Assembly: GCA_035235625.1 (NCBI GenBank)
Contig: CP141140.1
Coordinates: forward strand, 62,984,581 to 63,048,580
Reading direction: 5' to 3'
Length of the DNA stretch: 64,000 bases
Origin: Saururus chinensis
Taxonomy: Eukaryota; Streptophyta; Magnoliopsida; Piperales; Saururaceae
This document shows positions 12,901 through 24,885 of the stretch, in pieces. Position 1 is the stretch's first letter, and each line of letters begins with the position of its first letter. The position numbers were made by a program, and so were the translations under genes. The notes below the pieces were generated by a model. The model was not told where the DNA came from, searched no databases, and saw only the letters and a list, made by a program, of their open reading frames with translations.

Positions 12901-14378
12901 ATAAGCCAAACTAATATAGTTACTTTGTGAGTTTGAAACCTTAGGGGTTCAACAAATTCAGTTCCATTTTTGTGCCATCAAGTAATTAGTCTAATGCATA
13001 TTTTTCATGTCTGGCTATGGTGTTATCCTACGAGATGTTGTCTTTGTGTTATATTTAAGCCCAAATGTCTAATGCTTCATTGAGAGTGCAATATGTTTTG
13101 TTAGTCTTGTCTTGGTGTTATATTTAAGCCTACACATTTAATGCCTTATTGAGAGCGCTGTAAGTTTCTACCCTTAGTTAGCATTGTATGATTTTTTGCC
13201 TATAGATGTCATTGTATAATTATGCTTATATGTGACATTGTAATTTTTTTACCAAAAGAGGCATTGTATAATTTCTGCCCTTATTTTACACTCTATGACC
13301 CCTTGAGTGTGGGCATTTGCACGCTTAGGTAAGTAGTATCATTGATCTATTTTTACTAGTTTGATTCTATGTCATTTGAGTATAGGTGTGCCTTGCCTTC
13401 AGAATAGTTTATGACTTATAGCTGCTCCCTAGAGGTTAAGGTGATGACAAAGTAACATTCCTTTTCTTCAAAGCTAGAGCTAATTAAATTATAATGAGCT
13501 CTAGTAGTAGAGAGTGAAATTGTACGAGTATGTATACAACTGTAAGAGTAAGTTTGTAAAATTCTGAGTAAGAGTAAGATTACAAAACTCTGAGTAAGAT
13601 TGTACATGTAAGACTTTGAGTAAGACTGTAAATGTAAGTTTTTGAGAAATACTATGAGTGTAAGGATTTAAGTACGATAGTACGAGTAAGGCTACAAGTG
13701 TAAGAGTAAGTGTAAGTGTATGAATGTATGGTAAGATGATAGGTGTTTGAGCATGGATGATTTATATTGGTGACTTTGATGTGTTGTGTATACGTGTTTC
13801 ATGTTTGAGTTTTATAAATGCATCTATGTATGGATTTACAGAATTCATTGATTAGAATTCTCCTACTGAGTATAAAAATACTTATTTTTCTTATTTTTAG
13901 CCTCATGTGTCGTGGAGGCTTTTGCAAGTTTTTGTTCAAGGACTCTCGTTTCCGTGGGTGGACCAATCTTTGCTAGCTCAAGTATACATTTGTTTAAGAT
14001 GAAAATTTATTATTTTGGCACAACCTATTGTATTGAGTAAGGTGAGAGTTAGCTATGTTTATGTTTTTGTAGACTTGTATATTGGATTCAGACTATTGTG
14101 GGACTTGTATTTTGAGGTGAATGAAATATATTTATTATTAAGCCCATGACCATGACAATTTATTTTAAATGTTCCATATTGATTTACGCCTAAGAAGTTT
14201 TTGTTTGGTCGTATAATGTTTGAAAATTTTATGTGAGAAAATTTATGTATGATGAATTAAAGTTGTAAAATTATTTTCACAAGTTTTGGTTTTCGTTATT
14301 TTTTTTGCTTTATAGCCATTATATTGCAAGATTTTTCATGAAATTTCAAGAAAAATGTGTAAAAGCCTCAGTGTGACA
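9969..14378 (+). repeat. LTR-like repeat, copy B, split by a solo LTR
   Basis: This is a diverged copy of 7086-9902, ending in CAGTGTGACA. The solo LTR at 10249-12234 splits it between the GTAAGCTATG block and the TATGTGTATGAGATATG block. Only about 65 bp separate copy A from copy B, so they are not the two LTRs of one intact element. No coding remnant is seen in it. Confidence 0.5.
10249..12234. mobile_element. Solo LTR, 2.0 kb, TSD CATAC
   Basis: The element starts TGTCACGATCGGAG and ends CGGATGTTACA. It is flanked by the perfect 5-bp duplication CATAC (10244-10248 and 12235-12239). It has no internal domain. Its last 270 bp match the last 300 bp of the solo LTR at 56596-58754 (shared GGACTCGTAT, ACGAGCCCTTCGATAC and a CGTT-CTCGT block), so the two belong to one family or sister families. 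It is inserted in LTR-like copy B and is therefore younger than it. Confidence 0.8.
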
Positions 14379-14501
14379 TTTATTGATTTACAATTGAAAT
14401 GTAATTATTTGTGCAATTTTTTATTTAAAACTACTATAGTTTGAATATAAATAATATATATTTGTTTTTTGTATTATGATTTCATATAGTTAAACTAAAA
14501 T

Positions 14502-14590
14502 ATATTCCCTCTAGTCAGCATTAATAGCACCATTTAGTTCATTTTAAAAAAACCAAATGGAGATATTAATTTGGGACAGAGGTTGCATAC
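14502..14590. mobile_element. Stowaway-like MITE
   Basis: About 85 bp with inverted ends: TTCCCTCTAGTCAGCATTAA at the left and AATTTGGGACAGAGG at the right. The core CACCATTTAG...CCAAATGGAG is self-complementary. It has no coding capacity. Confidence 0.55.
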
Positions 14591-14666
14591 ATCTAATCAA
14601 ATTACTCATTTTTGTATAATTATTTAATAGGAAAAATTAATATAGCCAAGAGCATATTTGAAACAC

Positions 14667-14772
14667 TACTTCCATCCCATATTAATAGCTATATTTTAAT
14701 TTTTAAAATAAATTAATTTAAATTTATTTTAAAAAACTAAATGGAGCTATTAATATGAGATCGAAGGAGTAT
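14667..14772. mobile_element. Stowaway-like MITE, near complete
   Basis: TACTTCCATCCCATATTAAT at one end pairs with ATTAATATGAGATCGAAGGA and AGTA at the other, with an AT-rich foldback core (AATTTTTAAAATAAATT, then CTAAATGGAGC). TA dinucleotides flank both ends as expected for Tc1/mariner-class MITEs. It is one of the best-preserved members of a family scattered through this window. Confidence 0.65.
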
Positions 14773-16650
14773 GTCTTTAGGCTTATTGCGTGCACGACAA
14801 TCATTATTTACAAGTGACTGCCCTAGCTAAGGCTACTTTACTCCTGGTTAAGTGCCAAGTTTAATTTTTCAGATTAAGGGGCGAAAAAAAAAACAGTACC
14901 AGGAATTAGTAATTGTGGCCATGGCCCCATAATTTTTTTGGAGAAACTATACATTTTCTGAATTGGCCCACAAAAAGTATGAGTACTTCAATAGCTTATT
15001 ATGTGCCTACCAAGTAACTATAATATAATTAGGCCCCCACTTTAAGTTGGATCTCTTCCATTAAAGAATTTCTAGTACTGCATGAATGACATCCCCATTT
15101 TTGTTTTTATGAGCAAAAATGTGGATCATGCTAGCATGGGCCCTGTAAAGCTAGCTAAGTACTGTCTTCAAAGTTATGACTGATATAGTTTATGGTACTC
15201 TTAATGTTGCTTTCATTACAAAGCAAGCAACCATTAATTGCTCAAAAGTGGAGAAATCCTTAACATACACTCTACAATCCAGCCACCATACAATTCAAGC
15301 AAAGTAAGCTGGTGCTCACTCCGCTGCGGTCCCAGCATTCACTTGGCCAACCGCCACAACCTCTCTTCTCCACTTTGCACACTGTATGCCTCTTTTCCAT
15401 CTTCAACATGATGTCATAAACATGTCAACATGTTTGTTCTCTTTCCATCTTAGGTATCTAACGACGAATTACAAGCATGAAATATCTCTCACACTTCTTT
15501 TACTGAAGAAAAATGAGCAAATACTTGATAATGAGCGACCAGAGCAATTACTCTACAACAACAAACTCTATGGTTGCATTGGGCTAAATGTTACATGATA
15601 GTACCCTTGTGGGCCCTTACCAAATTGCGAAATTGGGTAAGATATTTTAATGGATTACTCAGATACACTCAGATAACCTGGTTACTTTGTAACGCAATGA
15701 ACGTTACCTAATATAGTTGATTACATAGATAACTTTGTTACAAAGTGACGAGGCATATGATACCACATTCTAAAGTAAAGATGTGTAATATAAGAGCCTC
15801 ATTTGTGTGCGCTAAGGACCAGATGTGTATATAAATTGGCCCGCGTCACATGCATTTGATTGCGCGAACAACATTAATATTGGGGACTGGGGAGGGTGGG
15901 ATTTTTAGATTCTCTCTTCCCCCTAAATAAGTTGAGACTACACATGTCCATATACAATGCTGGTACCGCTGCGAAGCTAAGCTATTCTGCGGTAACTCTA
16001 TTTCATTTTCATCAGTTTATTAAGTATTCTATTCTTTCAGTACTAATAGCTATATTTAGAAAATTAATTAGTACTCTTTATTTTATATTAATAATTATAT
16101 TTAAAAAGTAATATTTTTTAATTAAAAGGTGAAACTTATTTCTAAGAGAAGAAAAAATAGACTTATGATTTTTTTTTAAATATTTAATTACTTAAATAAA
16201 ATAAAATAAATTTATTAATATAAAATAATTTTTTTGTTAAATAGAAGTACTAATTTAAGACAGAGATTAGTTTTTATTGAATTGTAAACCTACGTGTGAG
16301 TCTTATTTTAAGTACCTAATTATTTAAATAAAATAAAATAAAATTATTTATGTACTTTTTTTTTGCTAAATGGAGCTTATTTATTTAAGACAGAGAAAAT
16401 ATAACTATTTAAGTCATTAATTTTTAATTAAAGTAAATAAGCTTGGCCGATTAATGTCAAACAACCTTCATAGCAAAAAAAAAATCATGTAAAACAACCT
16501 TAATGTAAAATTGTACGGCAAATTTAACTGCCTGATTTTTTATTCTTGAAAACATTTTTTTATCTTCCGAGTATTAAATAAGTTATTAATAAATAGCTCC
16601 ATGCTGTTGCATGTGCACAGGCGGGGGCCCACCGTGATTAGCGGAAAGTG
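14773..16650. other. AT-rich intergenic region upstream of the ICR gene
   Basis: No gene is supported; open frames at 15386-15598 and 15896-16111 have no known domain. Between about 16010 and 16400 there are decayed MITE-like pieces (ATTAGTACTC, TTAAGACAGAG) related to the Stowaway-like family. The distal promoter of the ICR gene must lie here, but I cannot identify elements in it. Confidence 0.5.
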
Positions 16651-16689
16651 GGCCAATCAAGCGGCCCAAAAATTCTAACTTGGGGACGC

Positions 16690-17999
16690 AAAAAGCCCAT
16701 CTATCTGAGTTTAATTACACCAGGAGGAGGGAAACGACAACGCTTTCTCTTCGTCCTTCAGTCTGCATAACGCCGCTCCTCCCTCTACTTTCCTTCCTTC
16801 CTGTCTCTGGAGAAGCCAAAACTCTCCTCGGGAAACTCGTGCAGAAGAAGGAGAAGAGAAGCAGAAGCTGAAGCAGAAGTAGGATGGCTTGTTTGTTTCT
16901 TTTTGCTGGGCTCGGATGTAAGAGCCAGACATTTGTCTCCATTCCTCTGTACGCTACTACTACTTGTTCTAAGATCTTTCCCATTTGTTCTTTCTTCATA
17001 ACCTCTTCCGCCTGCTTTTTATGTTGAGTTTGTTACAGTAAATGCATTTGGGTTTTGGGTCATCTAGAGAAACCCATTTGCGAAATGAAGATTCATGTTG
17101 TTAGCTTCGTGCCCATTTGATTTTTTTAGCCTGGAGTTGCTCGTTTCCTGCTAAAGTTTGTTCCTTCCTTCTTTCTCAGGCGCCATTGACGGATTTTTGC
17201 CTCTCCAGCTCCGCTTCTGTCCTGCTTTACTTCGTTCTCACTTCTACCAAGACTTTTTTTTTTCACTTCTGAGCACAAGGGTGAAGAAATCTAAGGTACT
17301 GATGAATGTCTCGAAATATTACTATCGTTTTTTTTGGGTATCATTTTTATATTCGTTAGTTGACATTTCTGATTGGTAATCTATTCTTTAATCAAAGTGA
17401 AACCTCCCCTGTTCCTTGATTAATGGTCAGCTGCCCAGTTTGTTTACTCTGAGTGGTCTGCTTGTTTAGATTTCCCACTGGAATGCCATGTGTACCCTTG
17501 CTCCTGTTCTCTGGAGTAAATTTTGACCTGGTAGTACTGGCCGACTGGGTAGTTGAAAGTTTGAAATGATGGACTTTCATGGAACCTGTCTGGTCAAAGC
17601 CATGGGGGCATGGAGTGGAGAAAGGTGATATTGATTTTTACTGCACCTCCTACCTAGTCATAGGAGGGATGGCGGAGTTACAGAAGCACCCTTAATTAAA
17701 ATCTTTGGTTTAGAAATTTTAATGTGGCATCATAACTTGCCTTACGATTGGGATGATGAGGTCTGATAGTGTGCCGAGTGAAAGTCATTAGAGGGAAATT
17801 GGATTTCACTGCTATTACCCTCCCTTTATCTTTACCAGCCCATGAGATAAGATGTAGTGAGAAACAGAGTGGTAATTAATGCTTGCTTCGATTTACCATG
17901 ATCTGGTGTGTGGTCCTGTGTATAATCCCAGAACCCATTTAATTGTTCATGTGACTTCACTCTCAACCAACTTCTGATTTTTTCTCTTCCTTCTTGCAG
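16690..17999 (+). other. Probable 5' leader and 5'UTR intron of the ICR gene
   Basis: CT-rich leader-like sequence (TCTCTTCGTCCTTCAGTC, about 16745-16762, and CCTTCCTTCCTGTCTC, about 16790-16805) lies upstream of the coding exons. An acceptor (TTCTTGCAG, ending at 17999) precedes the exon that contains the ATG. A candidate donor is CTAAG|GTACTG at 17295/17296, giving an intron of about 700 bp. The transcription start and leader exon limits are inferred, not seen. Confidence 0.4.
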
Positions 18000-18027
18000 G
18001 TCTTGTGGGTCCCAAGCATCGTGAACA

Positions 18028-20952
18028 ATGCAGACACCGAAAACCAGGTGATCTTTTTATCTATCCTTTCTATCTGAACATACTCAGTTTTGTTTTCTTC
18101 TTTCAAAAATCAAAAGTGGTTGAGAAGTGTCATTTGATTCCTCTCCGATCGCTCAGGCCTATTTCTTGTGTTTTGTCTTGTGTGGATGTAACCACGTGGT
18201 ATGTTGCCCATAAAACACTGAAATACTTAAATAGAAAATGATAGTTCTTTTTCTTCCCTCCCATTGAAGCAGTTTACTTTTGTGTATCACATCTGGGTTG
18301 TCTGAATACATATCTTGCTTTCACTATCGCCTTGTCCTTCAATGTGCACTGGTTTGAACTTTATTTCAGCTAGTACCGTAACGTGAATCTGTCCAACTTC
18401 TATATTCTGCTAGAACTTTTTGTCTGATTTGTTTCACGGCGATGTTTGGTAGATGCAATCTTATATTTGGGGACCACTTTACCTTATTGAGCCCACTGTG
18501 GTCCAAACGCAAGCTTGTTATGGGCCATGAAGTCTTAGGCAAGTTTGCCAATTGCTGAATATTATATTTATCTTGATTTCAACTGCAGAAGTAGCTCGTC
18601 AGATGTCCCTCACAAGACGTCACCTGGCACTCGATCCGCTAGGCAGGCAAAGACAACTGGATCAGACTCTGATTCAGCCTCCTCAGGGCATCCAGTGATC
18701 AAGTCTACACTTGATAGAAGTTCCAAAGCTGTTGATCGAAGATCTCCTAGGAGCCCGGTGACAGAGGTACTTGAGTTTGCTCTTAAATTCACCGTCTCTG
18801 AACACAGTAAATTACAGTATAAGTTTAAGTTACTTAATTCCAAAGGAATAAATATATCACTTAATTATTCCACAGCAACGAACAAGTACGGTAACATTCT
18901 ACTGTTTAGTGGTCTAAAATTACCACCTTGACGAGCAATGCGACTTGGAGAAGCAACTATATTTTGCAACGAAATATATATTAAATTCTTGGATCACAAT
19001 TTACGGCCTTGTGGTTTAATGAACATGATCTGATTGGTTCCATTACGATTACATTATCCCAGTCCAAATTTCTTACAAGTGCATGGTAATCTTATTTTCT
19101 ATCTGGAAGAAATGGATGCAGATGCTGCAGTGCGTACCTATGATTAGAGTTACTATTTGCCATAGATTCTTAGCGAGGAGTCAAAAGAACATGAAAAAAG
19201 CAAAACAACTGAAAGCTTATTTATGAGAAAGGGCTATTGCTACATCTTTAACATTGCTAAATCTGTAGCTAGCTCACTCAAAAGCAGTCACTGTTTTCTG
19301 ATACTTTGGAGCGAACGCTCTTTTAATTTGAACTACAGAAAAAACGAGTTAGCAGGGTCACTGAGCTGGAATCTCAGCTCATACAACTCCAGGAAGACCT
19401 CAAGAAAGCAAAGGAACAGCTGAGTGCATCAGAGTCATGGAAGTTTCGAGCTCAGCAAGAGGCAGAAGAGTCCAAGAAACTGATTGCAGCAATGACAACA
19501 AAGCTTGAGGATTCACAAAAACAGCTTCTTGACCTCTCAGAATCCGAGCAGGCACGCTTTCAGGAACTCCGGAAGATATCTCAAGAGCGGGACCGTGAAT
19601 GGGAGGCCGAGCTTGAAGCACTTCAGAAGCAGCACTCAGCGGACTCGGCTGCCCTTTCATCTGCCTTGAATGAGATACAGAGGCTTAAGCTCCAACTCGA
19701 TGCAGCTGCTGAATCCAAGGCTTCCTATGCCAAACAAACAGAAGTTGCTCGCTCTGAACTACAGGACTTGAAACAGGACATGGCAGAAACGCTTTCTTTC
19801 GTTGACAGTATAAAAATGCAGCTGGAAGATTGTAAAGAATCTGAGACTAAAGCTCGTGCTATGGTCCAAGACACCTTGATACAGCTGGAAAAGGCGAAGA
19901 CTACGGTAGAAAAGCTTCAGACTGATCGATTGAAAGCGTTGGAGTCTTTTCACTCTACATCCGAAGAATTGAAAGAGTCTAAAGCTCGCATGAACTCAAT
20001 GGAAGAGGTTATAACTCAGTTGAGGGGGGATCTAGTTAAGGCCAGTGGTGTCCGAGAAGGGGAAGAGGAGCTAAGAGGAGAACTCAGTTCTTTGAAGTTC
20101 GAAGTTGTACAGCAAAAGTCATCTCTAGAAGCAGCTGAAATGAGGTATCAAAAGGAAAGGTCTTTAGCTACTTTGGAAATTCAATCTGCTTATGAATTTG
20201 CTGACAGGACAAAGTCCCAATCGAGCCTACGACAAAGTCAACTTGCAGCGGAGTTAAAGAAAGCAGAAGATGAAATAACAGAGTTGAAGGCAAATTTGAT
20301 GGATAAAGAGACTGAGCTTCAGGGCATAAGAGCGGAGAATGAGGCTTTGCAACTTGAAATTGGTAACGCCAGTGTGAATCAACAAGAGAAGGAACTTGAA
20401 ACAGAATTGAACAAATTGAAGGCAGTTGTGGCTGATTTGAAGTCTAACCTGATGGACAAGGAAACCGAACTGCAGAGCATATTGGAAGAGAATGACACAC
20501 TAAAAAGAGAGATTCAGAATAGAGAATTAGAGAATGGCCAAGGCAATGCGGAGGCTGAAGCAGCAAAAGCTGCCGAAAAAGAAGCTTTGATGAAGCTAAA
20601 TTATGCAAGTGAGGAAGCAGACAAGACTATTCGGAGAGCAGCAAGGATGGCTGAGCAGCTTGAGGCGGCACAAGCTGCAAGCTCTGAGATGGAAGTGGAG
20701 CTAAAGCGGCTTAGGATTCAGTCTGATCAGTGGAGAAAAGCTGCCGAAGCTGCTGCTTCTGCACTCTCAGAAAATAATAACAATGGGAGGCTGATGGAGA
20801 GATCTGTCTCTATGGATGGTGTTGACTATAGCCATCCGACGGGTGGGAAGATGATGAGCCCATATGCAGAGGACATGGAGGAGGACTCTCCCAGGAAGAA
20901 GAACAGCAATGTGTTGAAGAAGTTTGGTTTGTGGAAGAAGGGGCAGAAGTAG
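18028..20952 (+). CDS. Interactor of constitutive active ROPs (ICR/RIP family), long form
   Basis: Three coding exons, 18028-18047, 18589-18766 and 19339-20952, have GT/AG borders and join in frame to 603 aa. Members of this plant-only family bind GTP-loaded ROP GTPases and scaffold polarity, exocytosis and cortical microtubule regulators. The start MQTPKTR and the basic Ser/Pro-rich N-terminus ([20 protein letters not shown], spanning the exon 2/3 join) are family hallmarks. Most of residues 70-560 is heptad-rich coiled coil. The conserved QWRKAA motif, needed for ROP binding, is at 530-535. The C-terminus is basic ([11 protein letters not shown]), as in ICR proteins thought to contact membrane or microtubules. 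An internal repeat (LMDKETELQ) occurs twice in the coiled coil. Length and C-terminus fit the ICR2/ICR3 subgroup rather than short ICR1; which of the two is not decided. The gene looks intact. Confidence 0.93.
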
Positions 20953-22147
20953 CTTATATTAAGAGAAGATTTGCATGTAGTGGCAATTTCTGCCCTTGGT
21001 AGATTTTGGCGTATCTCCTTTATGTTAAAATTCTTTTTGGGCGGTTGGAAGGAGTTTGTGACTTGCTGAATAGTGTTACAGGTCAATGGTTATTAATGTT
21101 TTTGAGTTTATAATGAACGTTTAATGGTTTTTTGCTGGTTCTTTTAATACCGGAAACCTCATTGGTTTCCACTCGTGTGATTCTGTGTATGCACCATGCC
21201 TTGTTCTGTTGCCTCCCATTGTTTAAGCAGTAAAATGCATTTGACTCCTATTTGCTTTGACTATGAGCAGTGAAGTCATCCTACTACTAAAAAAATGTTA
21301 GTTAGGTCTGAAAGTATGTGAGTAAACAGGATTTGCAGAAGCAAAACGGAGTCACGGGTGCTCAGTAGAAACTGATCAGCAAACAAGAGTTATATGCATA
21401 GCCACAGTTGACAAGCCCATTGACTGTGTGATATCAGCTTGGTGTTTGGATGAAGCCAAATATTCTGCGGTTCTCCATGATGTTAGGCATGGTGTTTGTG
21501 GGAAATAAAAATTGCTTTTGTCATATGTGGTTAAAAATGTCACATTAAAGTTGTTTCGTTTTTGCCTGAAACTTACGAGAAGAATTGGGCGGAAAGCGGT
21601 AAATGTTTGCCCTTAATTAAGGTTATAATTATTTATAAATTAATCTTATAATAGTAGATTATTGTTTGTGTATAGTTATTCTTTGTATCATTGCATGTGA
21701 TATATACTCGAGGGACTCAAAAAAATTGGATTTTGGTGCCTCCACCGAACGAGCTCTCCACCTAACTTCAGCTGACATTACCCAACAGTACCCACACCCC
21801 ACCATCGATCTCCTCTTAAGTGTCGCCACCATCTTCTTCAACAACCTCGTACTTTACCTTTCACCTTTTTTTTAGGAGAGAAGTGGCTTGTGACCACGAC
21901 CTCTCGTCTAGAGCTTCGAAGAAGAATAGGACACGAGAAGCCAGAAAGAAGATGATACAGGGAGAACAAGGCAAAAAGCTTATTCCGGGTTGGCCAGGGT
22001 CAACGCATTTGAAAAGCTAAAAACTTGATATACAACTAATAGGAAGGGTAGCCATATAAAATTTGAAATGTAGCAGAGGACCATTGGCAGTCTCCAGTGA
22101 GTAGCTCCCGCCAAAGTTTTGAGGTGAGCCTCACCATTTAATAAAAA
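20953..22147 (+). other. ICR 3' flank and intergenic
   Basis: The 3' untranslated region must begin at 20953. AT-rich candidate poly(A) sequence (TTTATAATGAACG) lies near 21108. Beyond about 21150 I see no gene; short frames at 21666-22020 lack domains. Confidence 0.45.
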
Positions 22148-22148
22148 T

Positions 22149-22440
22149 TATCCCCTCTATCTTATATTAATAATTTTATTTAATTTTTCTAAATAAATTA
22201 ATTTAAAAGGAAAAAGTTTATATAAGTATAGGAGTGTAAGCCTAGACATCACATGCTTCGGATCAAGATTTGCGGCACAAGGGGGCAAAAACTAATCTGC
22301 CTACTAAGTTTTATATGTTGTTGGATTGAAATTTGACCATGGTCGAGTTCACACAATCGTGCATATACCTAGGCTCATATAAATAAGACTATATATAAAA
22401 AAATAAATACAAATATTAATATGAGATATAGGGAGTATTA
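22149..22440. mobile_element. Stowaway-like MITE split by a small insertion
   Basis: The left half (CCCTCTATCTTATATTAATA, from about 22152) and right half (ATTAATATGAGATATAGGGA, to about 22435) are reverse complements of each other. They are separated by about 180 bp foreign to the family. The middle piece has no recognised ends. Confidence 0.45.
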
Positions 22441-22991
22441 TTTTTCCAACAATAGCTATTCTCATGGACAAAGTGCTTATATTTTTTTTTAAAAGGAAGT
22501 GTTGGAGTCATTAAAAAGATAAGGGCAACAGACCTTTCAAAGTATCGCATCCCTAAGCTCAGCCACCACAAATCTTCTCAAGTATGCAAGGCCACACTTT
22601 ATAAGTTTTTTGAGGCAAGGTTATGCTACTTGGGGGTGCTAACGAGCCGAGTTGAGTGTGTTTTGAGTTAACTCAACTCAAACTCGATCGATCTAGTTGC
22701 CAAAAAACACAAACTCCTTGACCACTTCGTCTACAATACCTTTTGCATCAAGCATTCCATCAAATAAATATAAGTTTCTCATCGTGTATATACATTTTTT
22801 TTATCAAATATAATTTTTTGACTCCATCATTAAAGTTGTACGCTTGGCCTATGTTATTTTAAATAATATTTGTAGTTCTTTATATTGATCATATATTTTA
22901 ATGCATAAAAATAAGTGCAAAAATTAATTAATATTTCTACCTCATTATACCAATATATTCTAATAGCTTGGTAAAAAATAATATTATCAAA

Positions 22992-23101
22992 TATTCCATC
23001 CGTCTTAAATTAATAGCTCCATTTGGTTTTTTGCAATGAATTAATTTTAATTTATTTTTAAAAACTAAATAGAGCTATCAATGTAGGACAAATGGAGTAT
23101 T
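22992..23101. mobile_element. Stowaway-like MITE
   Basis: TATTCCATCCGTCTTAAATT at the left pairs with AATGTAGGACAAATGGAGTA at the right. The core ATAGCTCCATTTGG/AAATAGAGCTAT is complementary. The foldback is about 108 bp and non-coding. Confidence 0.65.
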
Positions 23102-23265
23102 TATAGATACAATCCTTTATAAAATTGCCATCATTTACTAAAAGCTCATAAATTTATAAATAAATAACTAAAGTATAAATAATATAATTTACTTATTTAT
23201 GAGCTTTCTTTTCTAATATTTTCATTTGATGTTATGCTATATCTTGTATTTGTATGTTTAACTAT

Positions 23266-24885
23266 GAACGCGGCTATTCCCCCCCCCAAAATTTACTCAG
23301 GGCCCCCCTAATAAGAAATATATGGGTAATTCTTTTATTACTTAGCACCCCCCACACTATTCTTATGAGGCACCTCAGTTAATAAAGAAAAAGAAATAAT
23401 TCTTTCATATCCTCTTCACTGTGCTCAATGGGCATGAAGCTCTCACCGGCGGCAAGAAGGTTGTGAGCATCCCTCCCATCTTCCTCCATGCCTATAATGG
23501 TCAATCCTCCCAATTGCTTTGCTCCATGCATGAAAAAAAACTGATTACATGAGTTTCTCCTCTCTCCCACATTCCTGATTAAAGAACTGTCTTCATTCAC
23601 TTAAAAATCGTTGCTTCCCATCCAACTCAAAAAATTCTTTCCTTTGGCTGCTTAGCAAGTCATCTTTATTGATTTCCTGGGCCTTCAATGATTAGAATTT
23701 GGGTTCAAAGTGCACCATGGCTAACTGAACTTTCACGTGCACGAAGGTGTCAAAGCGTCGTTCTACTTTATGTGACAGGGGGTACCTACCGCCAGGAAAT
23801 CTCCAGAAGGTTTCAACACCCTCGAAAATCTTCTGGAAGTTGTCTGGCGGGGGGTACCCCCCGCCACATTCAATGCATGTATACGGGGACCGATGTCCCC
23901 GTTAAATTCTTCCTACTTTGGCAGTGATTAATCCCCTCCAGAACTCGTCTAAAAGGTTTCAATGGATGCGAAAATCTTCTGGAAGTTGTCTAACAAGGGT
24001 TACCCCCCGCCACATCAAATGAATTCATACGGGGACCGTATGTCCCCGTCAACTTCATACTACTTTGGCAGTGATTGATCCCCGTTAGAACTCGTCTAGA
24101 AGGTTTCAACACCCTCGAAAATCTTTTGGAAGTTGTCTGGTGAGGGTACCCCCCGCCACATAAAATGAATTTATACGGGGACCATATGTCCCCGTCAACT
24201 TCTTATTACTTTGGCAGTAATTTATCCCCGCCAGAACTCGTCCAGAAGTTTCAAACCATAAAAAAATTTGTGAACTGCATTCTGCAAACTTGTGAAGCTC
24301 ATTACCCTTCATACCCCACCCTTCTTCCCTTCATATAGACAAAAACAAACCACCACAAAAAAACATCAAAAGAAGAAAATTATTGCTGGTTTGTGACTCA
24401 ATTAAAAAGTTGTATTATTTTCCACAAACTAACAACACTTTTGCTGATCTCAAAGTCGTTAACCTGTCAAAGATGCTATACGGGACGGGAGGAAAAGAGA
24501 CAAGACGGCAGAGGAAGGGGACTTCACCGGAGGAGAGGGGACGGAAATGGAGAAGAAAAGATAGGAGGGGGAAATAGAACAATGGGAGGTGGGGGCACGA
24601 TCCGAGTGGGGGAGCTGGGGCGTATTGAGTAAAAATAAATGTTATGGTGAGGGTGGGGTGTAGGGAAGTAAAATCTGTATTTTATTTGGGGTGTGTAAAG
24701 TTTAGGGGGCCCTGAGTGAAATTTTTTTTTTTGGGAGGGGGGGGGGGGCGTATTGAGTAAAAATAAATGTTATGGTGAGGGTGGGGTGTAGGGAAGTAAA
24801 ATCTGTATTTTATTTGGGGTGTGTAAAGTTTAGGGGGCCCTGAGTGATTTTTTTTTTTGGGGGGGGGGGGGGAATAGCCGCATTC
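23266..24885. mobile_element. Unassigned TIR DNA element with G/C-run ends, TSD TAACTAT
   Basis: The left end is GAACGCGGCTATTC followed by a C-run and TTTACTCAGGGCCCCCCTA. The right end is its reverse complement (GGGGGCCCTGAGTGA, T-run, G-run, GAATAGCCGCATTC). A perfect 7-bp duplication TAACTAT flanks it (23259-23265 and 24886-24892). The right subterminal block is itself tandemly duplicated (about 24622-24748 and 24749-24871). The interior has three hairpin-bearing repeats (23795-24255). No transposase is present, so it would be non-autonomous. Superfamily is unclear: 7 bp is not standard for MULE (9) or hAT (8). One open frame (23379-23600, - strand) has no known domain. Confidence 0.6.
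23795..24255 (+). repeat. Three 146-bp hairpin-bearing tandem repeats
   Basis: The anchor CTGGAAGTTGTCT (TTGGAAGTTGTCT in the third unit) recurs at 23833, 23979 and 24126. Each unit has a TACCCCCCGCC palindrome half, complete in unit 1 as GGCGGGGGGTACCCCCCGCC (23846-23865). Each also has a second stem, ACGGGGAC...GTCCCCGT (unit 1 at 23883-23902), and ends with TTTGGCAGTGATTGATCCCC-like sequence. A partial fourth unit starts near 24231. Stems are kept better than loops between units. Confidence 0.8.
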
